In this document: one piece after another, positions 6,134-13,130 of the stretch
How positions within the stretch are numbered: position 1 is the first letter of the stretch
How the letters are laid out: every line of letters starts with the position of its first letter
Source: an uncultured Ruminococcus sp.
GTDB taxonomy: Bacteria > Bacillota_A > Clostridia > Oscillospirales > Acutalibacteraceae
Length of the DNA stretch: 13,213 nucleotides
Assembly: GCA_902773395.1 (NCBI GenBank)
Contig: CACYEJ010000361.1
Location: 1 to 13,213, forward strand
Reading direction: 5' to 3'
Program-made: the position numbers and the translations under genes
Notes under the pieces: model-generated
What the model saw: only the letters and a program-made list of their open reading frames with translations
What the model was told of the DNA's origin: nothing
Databases searched by the model: none

Positions 6134-7747
6134 TTAATAGCGATAAGGCTCTCCGTCCTTGTCTGTGCGGTGAAGCTCAAACCAAAACGTTGTTCCCTTT
6201 CCTAGTGTGCTGAAAACTCCAAATTGCGCCTTGTGCAGTTTCAGCACCGTCTTAACTATTGACAGCCCTAAGCCTGTGCCGATTTTTGCGCTCCTGTGAG
6301 ATTTGTCTACCTTGTAGTATCTGTCCCATATGTTTTTTAGCTTATCGGGCGGTATACCCGGTCCGGAGTCTATTACTTCAATACGCACCTTGTCCTCTTG
6401 ACAAATCTGCCGTACTCGGATTGCCTTGCTTTCGCCGCAGTAGTTGACGGCGTTGTTTACGAGATTATACACAACCTGTGAGATTTTGAGCTTGTCTGCA
6501 TATACATAAACTTCTTCTTCATAATCAAAGTCAAAGGTGTAGCCGTCCTGCTCCTTTAGCTTGTTGTAGCGTCCGAACATATCTTTAATAGTATCCGTTA
6601 AGCTGAATGCCGTTGCTTCAAGCTTCATTGTGCCGGCTTCTATCTTCGAGATGTCGATAAGGTCGTTTACAAGGCTGGTTAAGCGAGTTGCTTCGTCTAT
6701 GATTATTTGAATATTTTCCGCTGTGTTTTCTCCGGGAATATCACGCATAACCTCTCCGTAGCCCGTAATCAGCGTCAAAGGAGTTCTCAGGTCGTGCGAC
6801 ACATTTGCTATAAGGTCCTTTCTCATCTGGTCAACCTGAGACAGCTCGCTGGTGGCGTAGTTGAGCGTTTCGCTGAGCTGGTCTACCTCTTTGTACACTC
6901 CGCCTGTAAATACGACATCGTAGTTTCCTTCGGCAAGCTCCTTTGCGGATTTGTTCATATTTTCTATTGGCGTTGCGATAATCTTCGAGAATACTATTGT
7001 CATGATTATTGAAATAATTACAAACGAAAATGTTACTATTCGAAGCTGATACCGAACTGTTTGAACGGTGCTTTGAGAGGGAGTGACGATTGCTTCAAGC
7101 AGAAGAAGATACTCTTTTCCGCTTTCGTCAACAAAAGTAGAGGAATGTATTAAAATCTCTGCTTCACTCTGCTCAAGCGTGGGGGCGTTGCCGAGAAAGC
7201 TGTCGCTTGTTTTGCCGGAATCATCGTCTTTATCCATACCGTCAAATTTAAAGAAATCCATTTCGGCGTTTTCGTAGATAGAGATTATATTTCCTTTATT
7301 GTTTTTTGCCGAGGTGTAGTATTGGTTAAGGTCTTTAGTTTCAAGAGCCTGAATTTTAGATGACGGATTTACGAAGAGCGAGTACACCTCTTTGTAGTTT
7401 CCGTAAATATCGTGAGTGCAGAGCATAACGCAGGTGTCGTTTTCTTCTGCTATGGTATCGAGCAGATAGCTGATGCGTTTGTTATTGATGTTCAATTCGA
7501 TTATCTGGGCACAGTTGGTGATGTTCTTCGTTTTAATAGCTTTGTAGAAGCTTCCGAGAAGTACGGTCTGAAACGTCCATAGTATAATCAGACTGATTGC
7601 GGAGAAAGCAAAGAAGCAGGTACTCAGCCACAGCATCAGAGAATATTTCCTCGGCTTGCCGTCTTTTGTTGTTATGGCGGTTATGAGTGACAGAAGCCTC
7701 TGAGGAATAAATCTCTGAAATCTTCCCAGTAAATCTTTAAGCCTCAA
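6134..7747 (-). CDS. Membrane sensor histidine kinase
   Basis: This sensor kinase of a two-component system phosphorylates the response regulator encoded just before it. From the start chosen it is 537 residues. There is a membrane segment at about 36-66, an extracytoplasmic sensor region of about 170 residues with an acidic cluster (MDKDDD, 171-176), a second membrane segment at about 234-258, and a HAMP linker at about 256-309. The phospho-accepting histidine is H318 in NVSHDLRTPL. The ATPase domain shows NLVNNAVNY (428-436), DSGPGIP (460-466) and GTGLGLSIVK (490-499). The open frame extends up to 7900, but that part lies inside the regulator gene. The TTG at 7747, which overlaps the regulator stop by 11 bases and follows GAGGGG, is the most plausible start. 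The signal sensed cannot be read from the sequence. Confidence 0.92.
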   Translation of the reverse strand: MRLKDLLGRFQRFIPQRLLSLITAITTKDGKPRKYSLMLWLSTCFFAFSAISLIILWTFQTVLLGSFYKAIKTKNITNCAQIIELNINNKRISYLLDTIAEENDTCVMLCTHDIYGNYKEVYSLFVNPSSKIQALETKDLNQYYTSAKNNKGNIISIYENAEMDFFKFDGMDKDDDSGKTSDSFLGNAPTLEQSEAEILIHSSTFVDESGKEYLLLLEAIVTPSQSTVQTVRYQLRIVTFSFVIISIIMTIVFSKIIATPIENMNKSAKELAEGNYDVVFTGGVYKEVDQLSETLNYATSELSQVDQMRKDLIANVSHDLRTPLTLITGYGEVMRDIPGENTAENIQIIIDEATRLTSLVNDLIDISKIEAGTMKLEATAFSLTDTIKDMFGRYNKLKEQDGYTFDFDYEEEVYVYADKLKISQVVYNLVNNAVNYCGESKAIRVRQICQEDKVRIEVIDSGPGIPPDKLKNIWDRYYKVDKSHRSAKIGTGLGLSIVKTVLKLHKAQFGVFSTLGKGTTFWFELHRTDKDGEPYRY

Positions 7748-8408
7748 AACGGTAGCCCACCCCTCGCAGAGTGACGATACATCTGCTGTACTCGCCAAGA
7801 CTCTTTCTGAGAAGCTTGATGTGGGTGTCAAGAGTTCTGTCGTCACCGAAGAAATCATAGCCCCAAACGTGATTGATGAGCTTTTCTCTTGAAAGCGCAA
7901 TGCCCTTATTCTTTACCATGTAGAAGAACAGCTCGTACTCCTTTGGCGTCATATCTACACGCTGTCCGTTGATAGTGACAATTCGCGCGCTGAAATCAAC
8001 AACAAGATTTTCGTAAGTGAACACATCTCTCTTTTGTCCCTCGTCAAGAGCAGTTCTCTTTAAAACAGCGTTTACTCTCATCATAAGCTCCTTTGGAGAG
8101 AACGGCTTAACAACATAGTCGTCAATGCCAAGCTCAAAGCCGTGGATTTTGTCGTACTCCTCGCCTCTTGCGGAAAGCATGATAATGGGTGTTGTGCTTC
8201 TTTTTCTAATCTCACGACAGGCGGAAAAGCCGTCAAGCTCAGGCATCATAACGTCCATGATGATTAGGTCAAACTGATTTCTTGTGCAAATTGAGATAGC
8301 CTCTAAACCGTCGGTAGCTTCAATTACATCGTGACCCTCAAAGATAGCATATTTCTTTATTAGCTCTCTGATTCTGTATTCGTCATCTACAACTAGTATT
8401 TTACTCAT
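7737..8408 (-). CDS. OmpR/PhoB-family response regulator
   Basis: This 223-residue DNA-binding regulator is phosphorylated by the kinase encoded downstream. The receiver domain (1-115) has the acidic pair D8/D9, the phospho-acceptor D52 in IIMDVMMPELDG, S79 and K101 (KPFSPKEL). The C-terminal winged-helix domain (about 125-223) shows MTPKEYELFFYMVKNKG, LINHVWGYDFFGDDRTLDTH and VGYRFEA, typical of the OmpR class. The ATG at 8408 follows GAAAGGT. Its promoter carries direct repeats of the kind such regulators bind, so it probably controls its own operon. It resembles PhoP, VicR and VanR-like proteins, but its regulon cannot be assigned. Confidence 0.95.
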   Translation of the reverse strand: MSKILVVDDEYRIRELIKKYAIFEGHDVIEATDGLEAISICTRNQFDLIIMDVMMPELDGFSACREIRKRSTTPIIMLSARGEEYDKIHGFELGIDDYVVKPFSPKELMMRVNAVLKRTALDEGQKRDVFTYENLVVDFSARIVTINGQRVDMTPKEYELFFYMVKNKGIALSREKLINHVWGYDFFGDDRTLDTHIKLLRKSLGEYSRCIVTLRGVGYRFEA

Positions 8409-8479
8409 AAGCTTTTACCTTTCTGAAAAAATTCTTATTTTTTGACATTATTCTTTAAACATTCACACATCGGTTTATT

Positions 8480-8520
8480 ATTATACTAATAATCTCAAAG
8501 TCATGTGATGTTTGTGTGAC
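8480..8520 (-). promoter_or_regulatory. Two-component operon promoter with regulator direct repeats
   Basis: On the minus strand a TATAAT -10 (complement of 8480-8485) has, 17 bases upstream, a poor -35 (TCACAT, complement of 8503-8508). In its place are two direct repeats, GTCACA (complement of 8515-8520) and ATCACA (complement of 8504-8509), 11 bases apart from start to start. One helical turn between repeats overlapping a weak -35 is the layout of OmpR/PhoB/PhoP-activated promoters. Confidence 0.6.
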
Positions 8521-8569
8521 AGCGAACGGAAAATTTTCTTATAAATATTTTAACATATAAATTTTAATA

Positions 8570-8598
8570 TTGAAATAGTCTTTGAAATATTTTATAAT
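8570..8598 (+). promoter_or_regulatory. Promoter of the fumarase operon
   Basis: TTGAAA (8570-8575), a 17-base spacer and a perfect TATAAT (8593-8598) lie upstream of the fumarase alpha gene. The start would be near 8605, leaving a leader of about 70 bases. The region shared with the divergent two-component promoter is very AT-rich. Confidence 0.7.
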
Positions 8599-8673
8599 AT
8601 TTTTAGGAATTTTTTTTGCTTAATATGCAGCTTTCAGATTTAAAATATTTTTATAAAGAAAGGATAATGTATA

Positions 8674-9525
8674 ATGAATATCAGAGAAGTGTCGGCTGAG
8701 GAGATTACGCTTGCAGTAAAAAAGCTATTTATGGATTGCAATTACTATATAGGAGAAGATATTTCCGCTGCAATTAAAAACGCACGGGATAACGAGGAAC
8801 TGCAAATTGCAAAGGACGTTTTGCAGCAGCTTATAGATAACAACGCAATTGCACGAGATGAGCAGATACCTATTTGTCAGGATACGGGCATGGCGGTGCT
8901 GTTCGTTGAGTACGGCGATAAGGTTGTCGTTAAGGACGGCAGCTTTAAACAGGCTGTTGAAGAGGGCGTTAGACGTGCGTATATTGACGGCTACCTCAGA
9001 AAATCGGTAGTTTCAGACCCGGTGTTTGACAGGGTAAACACTAAGGATAATACGCCGGCTGTTATTCACACTGAAATTGTAGAGGGCGATAAGATACACA
9101 TTGTTGCAGGCGGAAAGGGCTTCGGCAGCGAGAATATGTCGTCGATTAAAATGCTCACTCCGTCGGCAGGCGTTGAGGGCGTCAAAAAATTTGTGCTTGA
9201 TACAGTGGCTCATGCAGGACCTAATCCATGTCCGCCAATGGTTGTTGGAGTAGGTATCGGCGGCACATTCGAAAAGGCTGCTCAGCTTGCAAAGCGCGCA
9301 ACGCTCCGTCCTATAAACACTTCAAATACAGATGAACGTTATGCCGCTCTGGAGGAGGAGCTTCTGTCCGAAATCAACAAAATGGATATCGGTCCGGCAG
9401 GTCTTGGCGGCAAAACCTCGGCGTTGGGGGTTAATATCGAAACATATCCCACACATATTGCCGGTATGCCTGTTGCGGTGAATATCTGCTGTCACGCTTG
9501 CAGACATAAGGAATGTACCATTTAA
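8674..9525 (+). CDS. fumA: Fumarate hydratase (class I, iron-sulfur), alpha subunit
   Basis: This is the larger subunit of a two-subunit class I hydro-lyase that interconverts fumarate and L-malate in the cytoplasm. It has 283 residues, the usual length when this domain is a separate subunit. Three cysteines sit where the oxygen-sensitive [4Fe-4S] ligands are expected: C68 in ICQDTG, C186 in NPCPP and one of C272/C273 in ICCHACRH. Other conserved blocks are GGKGFGSENMS (146-156) and GIGGTFEKAA (194-203). The ATG at 8674 has GAAAGGA just upstream. The beta subunit gene follows after 13 bases. The same fold serves L(+)-tartrate dehydratase, so the substrate is inferred; the fumarase role is commoner in gut clostridia. 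An anaerobic lifestyle fits this enzyme class. Confidence 0.92.
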   Translation: MNIREVSAEEITLAVKKLFMDCNYYIGEDISAAIKNARDNEELQIAKDVLQQLIDNNAIARDEQIPICQDTGMAVLFVEYGDKVVVKDGSFKQAVEEGVRRAYIDGYLRKSVVSDPVFDRVNTKDNTPAVIHTEIVEGDKIHIVAGGKGFGSENMSSIKMLTPSAGVEGVKKFVLDTVAHAGPNPCPPMVVGVGIGGTFEKAAQLAKRATLRPINTSNTDERYAALEEELLSEINKMDIGPAGLGGKTSALGVNIETYPTHIAGMPVAVNICCHACRHKECTI

Positions 9526-9538
9526 GGAGGATAATAAC

Positions 9539-10066
9539 ATGAAGAAAATATCATTTCCCATTACGGAGGAACAGCTTAAAGATTTAAAATCCGGTGACAG
9601 AGTGTTGGCAAGCGGCTATCTTTATACCGCAAGAGATGCGGCTCACAAAAGAATGTATGAGCTGCTTCAAAACGGCGGACAGCTTCCGATAGACGTAAAC
9701 GGACAGACAATTTATTACGTTGGCGCTGCTCCGGCAAAGCCCGGCTATGCGGTAGGTCCGTGCGGTCCTACTTCATCTTATAGAATGGATAAGTATGCTC
9801 CGTCGCTTCTTGACTTGGGCTTAAAGGTGATGATTGGCAAGGGCATGCGAAGCGATGAGGTTATTGCTTCAATGGTGAAAAACGGTGCGGTGTACCTTGT
9901 GGCAATAGGAGGTGCGGCGGCTCTGATTGCAAAAAGTATAAAAAAGAGCGAGCTTGTGTGCTATGAGGATTTGGGCACGGAGGCTGTTTATCGTTATGAG
10001 GTTGAGGATATGCCGCTTATCGTTGCGATAGATTCACAGGGAAATAATGTTTATGTGAGAGATTGA
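9539..10066 (+). CDS. fumB: Fumarate hydratase (class I, iron-sulfur), beta subunit
   Basis: This 175-residue partner of the alpha subunit completes the hydro-lyase. In single-chain enzymes of the class this is the C-terminal domain. Signature blocks are TARDAAHKR (30-38), GPCGPTSSYRMD (73-84), GKGM (100-103), GGAAAL (124-129) and EDLGTEAVYRYEVEDMP (143-159). The ATG at 9539 follows AAGGAGG (9524-9530), which overlaps the stop of the alpha gene, so the two are translationally close. As with alpha, tartrate dehydratase is the alternative. The symbol is used loosely for the beta subunit. Confidence 0.92.
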   Translation: MKKISFPITEEQLKDLKSGDRVLASGYLYTARDAAHKRMYELLQNGGQLPIDVNGQTIYYVGAAPAKPGYAVGPCGPTSSYRMDKYAPSLLDLGLKVMIGKGMRSDEVIASMVKNGAVYLVAIGGAAALIAKSIKKSELVCYEDLGTEAVYRYEVEDMPLIVAIDSQGNNVYVRD

Positions 10067-10079
10067 TTCGGGTGATGTG

Positions 10080-10823
10080 ATGTTAAAGCAAAACGAGCAT
10101 TTAGAGCCTCTCGGTAACGGTATAAGCGTTATTGTGTCGGAGGAAAATCATTTTTCTACGGATACTATTTTGCTTGCCAATTTTGCCGCACCGAAAAAGT
10201 ACGAAAAGGTGATTGAGCTTGGTGCAGGGTGCGGTACAATTTCTCTGATTTGGTGCAGGAATACTCCGCCAAAATCTATAACCTCCGTTGAGATACAGCC
10301 TGAGGGTGCGGATATGCTGAGAAGAAGCGTAGAGCATAATCATTTGTCGGATACAATCACGGTGGTCAATGGCGATTTGCGTAACCTGAACGGTCTTGTG
10401 GAGTTTGGTTCGTTTGATATGGCGGCGATGAATCCGCCTTACAAAATAGGCGGCGGAGGCATTGTCAACCCCGATAAGCAAAAACAGATTGCTAGGCATG
10501 AAACAGAATGTACTCTTGACGATATCACAAAGACTGCCGCTAAGCTGCTGAGATTCGGCGGAAGATTCTGTATATGTCAGCGTCCCGAAAGATTGACAGA
10601 TGTGCTTTTGTCAATGAGAAATTCAGGTATTGAGCCGAAAAAACTGCGAATGGTGCAGCAGCGTAAGGATAAAGCGCCTAAGCTGTTTTTGGCGGAGGGC
10701 AAACGTGGCGGTCAGCCGGGCGGTCTTGTGACTCTTCCAACTCTGTTTATAGAGGGCGATAATTTTGAGATATCGCAGGAAATGATTGAGATTTACGGCG
10801 ATTATAAGGAGAAATATTTATGA
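10080..10823 (+). CDS. trmN6: TrmN6-like SAM-dependent tRNA methyltransferase
   Basis: This 247-residue class I methyltransferase belongs to the YfiC/TrmN6 group (YabB in Bacillus), which in characterised members makes N6-methyladenosine at position 37 of tRNA1(Val). The SAM-binding motif is ELGAGCGT (46-53), and the catalytic amino-methylation motif NPPY is at 118-121. The N-terminal stretch HFSTDTILLANF is also typical. A GTG three bases earlier is in frame, but the ATG at 10080 has better spacing to the GGGTGAT ribosome binding site. The gene starts 13 bases after the fumarase beta stop, and its stop overlaps the rsmI start in ATGA. This pairing with rsmI is also found in Bacillus (yabB-yazA-yabC). 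Confidence 0.88.
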   Translation: MLKQNEHLEPLGNGISVIVSEENHFSTDTILLANFAAPKKYEKVIELGAGCGTISLIWCRNTPPKSITSVEIQPEGADMLRRSVEHNHLSDTITVVNGDLRNLNGLVEFGSFDMAAMNPPYKIGGGGIVNPDKQKQIARHETECTLDDITKTAAKLLRFGGRFCICQRPERLTDVLLSMRNSGIEPKKLRMVQQRKDKAPKLFLAEGKRGGQPGGLVTLPTLFIEGDNFEISQEMIEIYGDYKEKYL

Positions 10824-11644
10824 GTGGAATTTTGTACGTAGTCGGTACGCCAATCGGGAATCTCGGTGACCTTTCTCCGAGAGCTGTTGAAACCCTGCAA
10901 AGCGTTGATTTTATTGCCGCTGAGGATACGAGAGTTACCTTGAAGCTTTTAAACCATTTCGAGATAAAAAAGCCGATGATAAGCTACTTTGAGCATAACA
11001 AGCGTGAGCGTGGAGATATCATTTGCGGCAGGATTGAGGCTGGAGAAAACTGTGCGATTGTTACAGATGCAGGTATGCCGTGCATATCAGATCCGGGTGA
11101 GGAGCTTGTGAAGCAGTGTGCGGAGAGAGGTATTCAAACAGTAGTTGTGCCGGGGCCGAGCGCGGTTATTTCGGCGCTTGCAGTGTCGGGGCTTGCAACG
11201 GGAAGATTTACATTTGAGGGTTTTTTAAGCACCAATAAAAAAAGCCGACTTGATCATCTGGAGCAGCTTGCAGGAGAAAAACGCACCATGATTTTTTATG
11301 AAGCGCCGCATAAGCTTTCGGGTACGCTTATCGACTTATATAGGGCTTTCGGTGACAGGAGGATTTCAATTGTCCGTGAGATTACGAAGATACACGAGGA
11401 GGTTATCAGGACTACGCTTCAAAAGGCGGTGGAGGATTACGGCGACGGGTCGTTGAAAGGCGAAATAGTTCTTGTGCTGGAGGGTGCGGATGAGGATATA
11501 GACGAGGAAGAGTTTACAATTGAGCAGGCGGCGGAGATTGCTAGGAAGTTTATGGAAGAGGGGAAGTCGGCGTCGGATAGTGCAAAGCAGGCGGCGAAGA
11601 TATCGGGATTTAAAAAGAATGAGATTTATAAAATGATAATTTGA
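10820..11644 (+). CDS. rsmI: 16S rRNA 2'-O-ribose methyltransferase RsmI
   Basis: This enzyme methylates the ribose 2'-OH of C1402 in 16S rRNA, in the decoding centre. It has 274 residues, normal for the family. The tetrapyrrole-methylase fold shows YVVGTPIGNLGDLSPRA (6-22), AAEDTR (33-38), TDAGMPCISDPG (82-93), PGPSA (111-115) and FYEAPHK (159-165). The C-terminal 45 residues form the usual small helical domain. The ATG overlaps the previous stop by four bases and has AAGGAG at 10806-10811, so translation is coupled to the methyltransferase before it. It is the last gene of the operon. Confidence 0.97.
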   Translation: MSGILYVVGTPIGNLGDLSPRAVETLQSVDFIAAEDTRVTLKLLNHFEIKKPMISYFEHNKRERGDIICGRIEAGENCAIVTDAGMPCISDPGEELVKQCAERGIQTVVVPGPSAVISALAVSGLATGRFTFEGFLSTNKKSRLDHLEQLAGEKRTMIFYEAPHKLSGTLIDLYRAFGDRRISIVREITKIHEEVIRTTLQKAVEDYGDGSLKGEIVLVLEGADEDIDEEEFTIEQAAEIARKFMEEGKSASDSAKQAAKISGFKKNEIYKMII

Positions 11645-11676
11645 ACCATTTGAAAAAACTTGAGTAGAGGAACATT

Positions 11677-11698
11677 AAAAGTTTTGATCAAACTTTTT
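11677..11698 (+). terminator. Weak hairpin after rsmI, possible terminator
   Basis: AAAAGTTT (11677-11684) pairs with AAACTTTT (11690-11697) around a five-base loop and runs into five T residues. The stem is AT-rich and weak, but its position 32 bases after rsmI and its T-run fit an intrinsic terminator. The dispersed repeat begins directly after it. Confidence 0.4.
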
Positions 11699-11971
11699 CA
11701 AAACTGGCAACGCCAGACGAAAATCGGTCGGGAAGCCCCGACAGGCATAACGCACACCAACTTTTTGGGTTAAGTGACTTTACCGCCTGCGTCCAAATTT
11801 GTCCCTGAGATGTGCTTATAGAATAAAGCGGCGTAGAAAAATACTACCCTCAGCGAAACTAAATAAACTTTCTTTAAAAGAAATAAATCAAAGCAACCCC
11901 CAAAATAAAATCTTGCGTTAAAAAACGAAACAGGCAAGAGCTTGCGAATTGCCGGTCGTAGAAAGACGAAT
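11699..11971 (+). repeat. Composite dispersed repeat, modules A and B joined
   Basis: This is the longest copy in the window. Module A (11699-11808) begins with the hairpin CTGGC-AAC-GCCAG (11704-11716), then GTCGGG/CCCGAC (11727-11742), then the conserved ACTTTACCGCCTGCGTC block. Module B (11829-11968) follows and ends with the GGCAA/TTGCC hairpin. A matches 105-205 in reverse, the first 20 or so bases match 4498-4519 directly, and B matches 5248-5389 in reverse. Bases 11972-12128, between it and the rpsF promoter, are AT-rich and show nothing I can assign; one TTATCGACA near 12087 is close to a DnaA box but stands alone. Confidence 0.8.
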
Positions 11972-12144
11972 TTTCCTTTAAGATATCTAAAACCAAGCAG
12001 ATGTCACCAAGCTTTTCCAAAGAGAATTAAGAATTAATTAGAAAAAACAAAAATATTACGTTACATCAATATATTCCCCACATCTTATCGACAAAATCTA
12101 CAAAAAAATCCTTTCAATATTGTAATTGTTTTCGAAAAAAAATC

Positions 12145-12173
12145 TTGACTTTTATTAATAGCTCGTGTATAAT
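12145..12173 (+). promoter_or_regulatory. Promoter of rpsF-ssb-rpsR
   Basis: TTGACT (12145-12150), a 17-base spacer and TATAAT (12168-12173) form a near-consensus housekeeping promoter. The start would be near 12180, giving a leader of about 70 bases. The palindrome TTTTCGAAAA (12129-12138) lies six bases before the -35. Confidence 0.8.
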
Positions 12174-12199
12174 TAATATGTTATTCTGTAAATGAATAA

Positions 12200-12240
12200 C
12201 TCCTTGCTCCGTGTGAGCGGGGCCAAAGTCCAAAAGGAGG
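12200..12240 (+). promoter_or_regulatory. rpsF leader structure, candidate S6:S18 autoregulatory site
   Basis: CTCCTT (12200-12205) pairs with AAGGAG (12234-12239), which is the ribosome binding site of rpsF. Inside is a small hairpin GCTC (12206-12209) with GAGC (12215-12218), whose loop begins with CG of a CCG triplet. Many bacteria carry an RNA before rpsF that is bound by the S6:S18 protein pair through a CCG-containing element. This leader has the right place, the right genes and a sequestered ribosome binding site, but I have not matched it to the published consensus. Confidence 0.55.
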
Positions 12241-12249
12241 TGCAATAAA

Positions 12250-12546
12250 ATGGAAAATTTACAGTCTGCATATGAGTCTGTTCTTGTAGTTTCCGCTAAG
12301 CTCGGCGAAGAGGGTATTGCTAAAGTAGTAGAGTACTTTAAGGGTGTTATCGAAAGACATGCTGCTCTTGAGAGCGTTGACGAGTGGGGCAAAAGAGCCC
12401 TCGCTTATCAGATTAATAAGGAAACAGAAGGCTACTATGTTCTTTATAACTTCACAAGTGACGCTGCTTTTCCGGCAGAGCTTGACAGAAGATACAAGAT
12501 TACAGACGGAGTTCTTCGTTCATTGATTATCAAAAAAGAAGCTTAA
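12250..12546 (+). CDS. rpsF: 30S ribosomal protein S6
   Basis: This protein binds S18 and helps assemble the platform of the small ribosomal subunit. It has 98 residues, the normal length without a long tail. The N-terminal YESVLVVSAKLGEEGIAKVV and the middle WGKRALAYQINKETEGYYVL with its following phenylalanine stretch are characteristic S6 blocks. The ATG at 12250 has a perfect AAAGGAGGTG. It is the first gene of the rpsF-ssb-rpsR operon and is probably controlled through the paired leader just upstream. Confidence 0.97.
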   Translation: MENLQSAYESVLVVSAKLGEEGIAKVVEYFKGVIERHAALESVDEWGKRALAYQINKETEGYYVLYNFTSDAAFPAELDRRYKITDGVLRSLIIKKEA

Positions 12547-12565
12547 TGGGAGGATTTTCTAAGAT

Positions 12566-13078
12566 ATGCTTAATCTAGTAGTTCTTATGGGCAGATTGAC
12601 TGCCGATCCTGAGCTTCGTACAACTCCGAACGGTATTTCCGTTTGCCGCTTTACTTTGGCAGTTGATCGTAATTACGCAAAGCCGGGCACTGAAAGACAG
12701 GCTGATTTTATCAACTGTGTCGCTTGGCGTCAGACTGCTGAGTTCGTGAGCCGCTACTTCGTAAAGGGTCAGCTCGTGGCTGTAAACGGTTCGATTCAGA
12801 CGGGTTCTTATACCGATAACAACGGCAATAAGAGATATACTACCGACGTAGTTGTAGACAATGTAAACTTTACCGGTGACAGAAGAGATGGCGGCGGCTC
12901 ACGTCAGGGCAGCAGCTATTCGGGCAACAGCTATCAGCCGAACAACAACAATAACGGCTATGGCGGCAATGAGTATAATTCTGCGCCAAGACAGGATTCA
13001 GCTCCCGTTCCGACTTATTCGGGCGGCAGTTCAAGCGATTTTGAGGGTATGCCGTTTGACGACGATTTACCATTCTAA
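12566..13078 (+). CDS. ssb: Single-stranded DNA-binding protein
   Basis: SSB coats single-stranded DNA during replication, repair and recombination. The 170-residue protein has an OB-fold at about 1-105 (LNLVVLMGRLTADPELR, then FINCVAWRQTAEFVSRYFVKG). A low-complexity linker rich in Gly, Ser and Asn (about 106-155, including a run of five Asn) leads to the acidic tip DDDLPF, which recruits partner proteins in well-studied SSBs. It lies 19 bases after rpsF; its GGGAGG ribosome binding site (12548-12553) is at a long 12-base spacing, perhaps helped by coupling to rpsF. The position between rpsF and rpsR is the usual one in Firmicutes. Confidence 0.97.
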   Translation: MLNLVVLMGRLTADPELRTTPNGISVCRFTLAVDRNYAKPGTERQADFINCVAWRQTAEFVSRYFVKGQLVAVNGSIQTGSYTDNNGNKRYTTDVVVDNVNFTGDRRDGGGSRQGSSYSGNSYQPNNNNNGYGGNEYNSAPRQDSAPVPTYSGGSSSDFEGMPFDDDLPF

Positions 13079-13130
13079 ATATTTGCTGCGTTTGAATCCT
13101 TCAAAAATTTGATGAAAAGGAGCGATAAAA

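Noticed and set aside
7748..7900. Extended N-terminus of the histidine kinase
   Set aside because: These 51 codons overlap the conserved C-terminal DNA-binding domain of the response regulator and have no kinase-like character.
11780..11795. ACGCAGGCGGT (reverse strand), as found in 16S rRNA
   Set aside because: The match to rRNA is only about 11 bases and the flanks do not fit, so this is chance and not an rRNA fragment.
12080..12100. Possible replication origin: TTATCGACA resembles a DnaA box
   Set aside because: A single imperfect box, with no cluster and no dnaA or dnaN gene in the window. Closeness of rpsF-ssb-rpsR to oriC in some Firmicutes is not enough.
11645..12249. CRISPR-like or tandem repeats in the large gap
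   Set aside because: There are no regularly spaced direct repeats; the repetition is with distant copies elsewhere in the window.
12876..13112. Alternative-frame open frames inside ssb
   Set aside because: They arise from the low-complexity Gly/Ser/Asn linker of SSB and overlap a clear gene.
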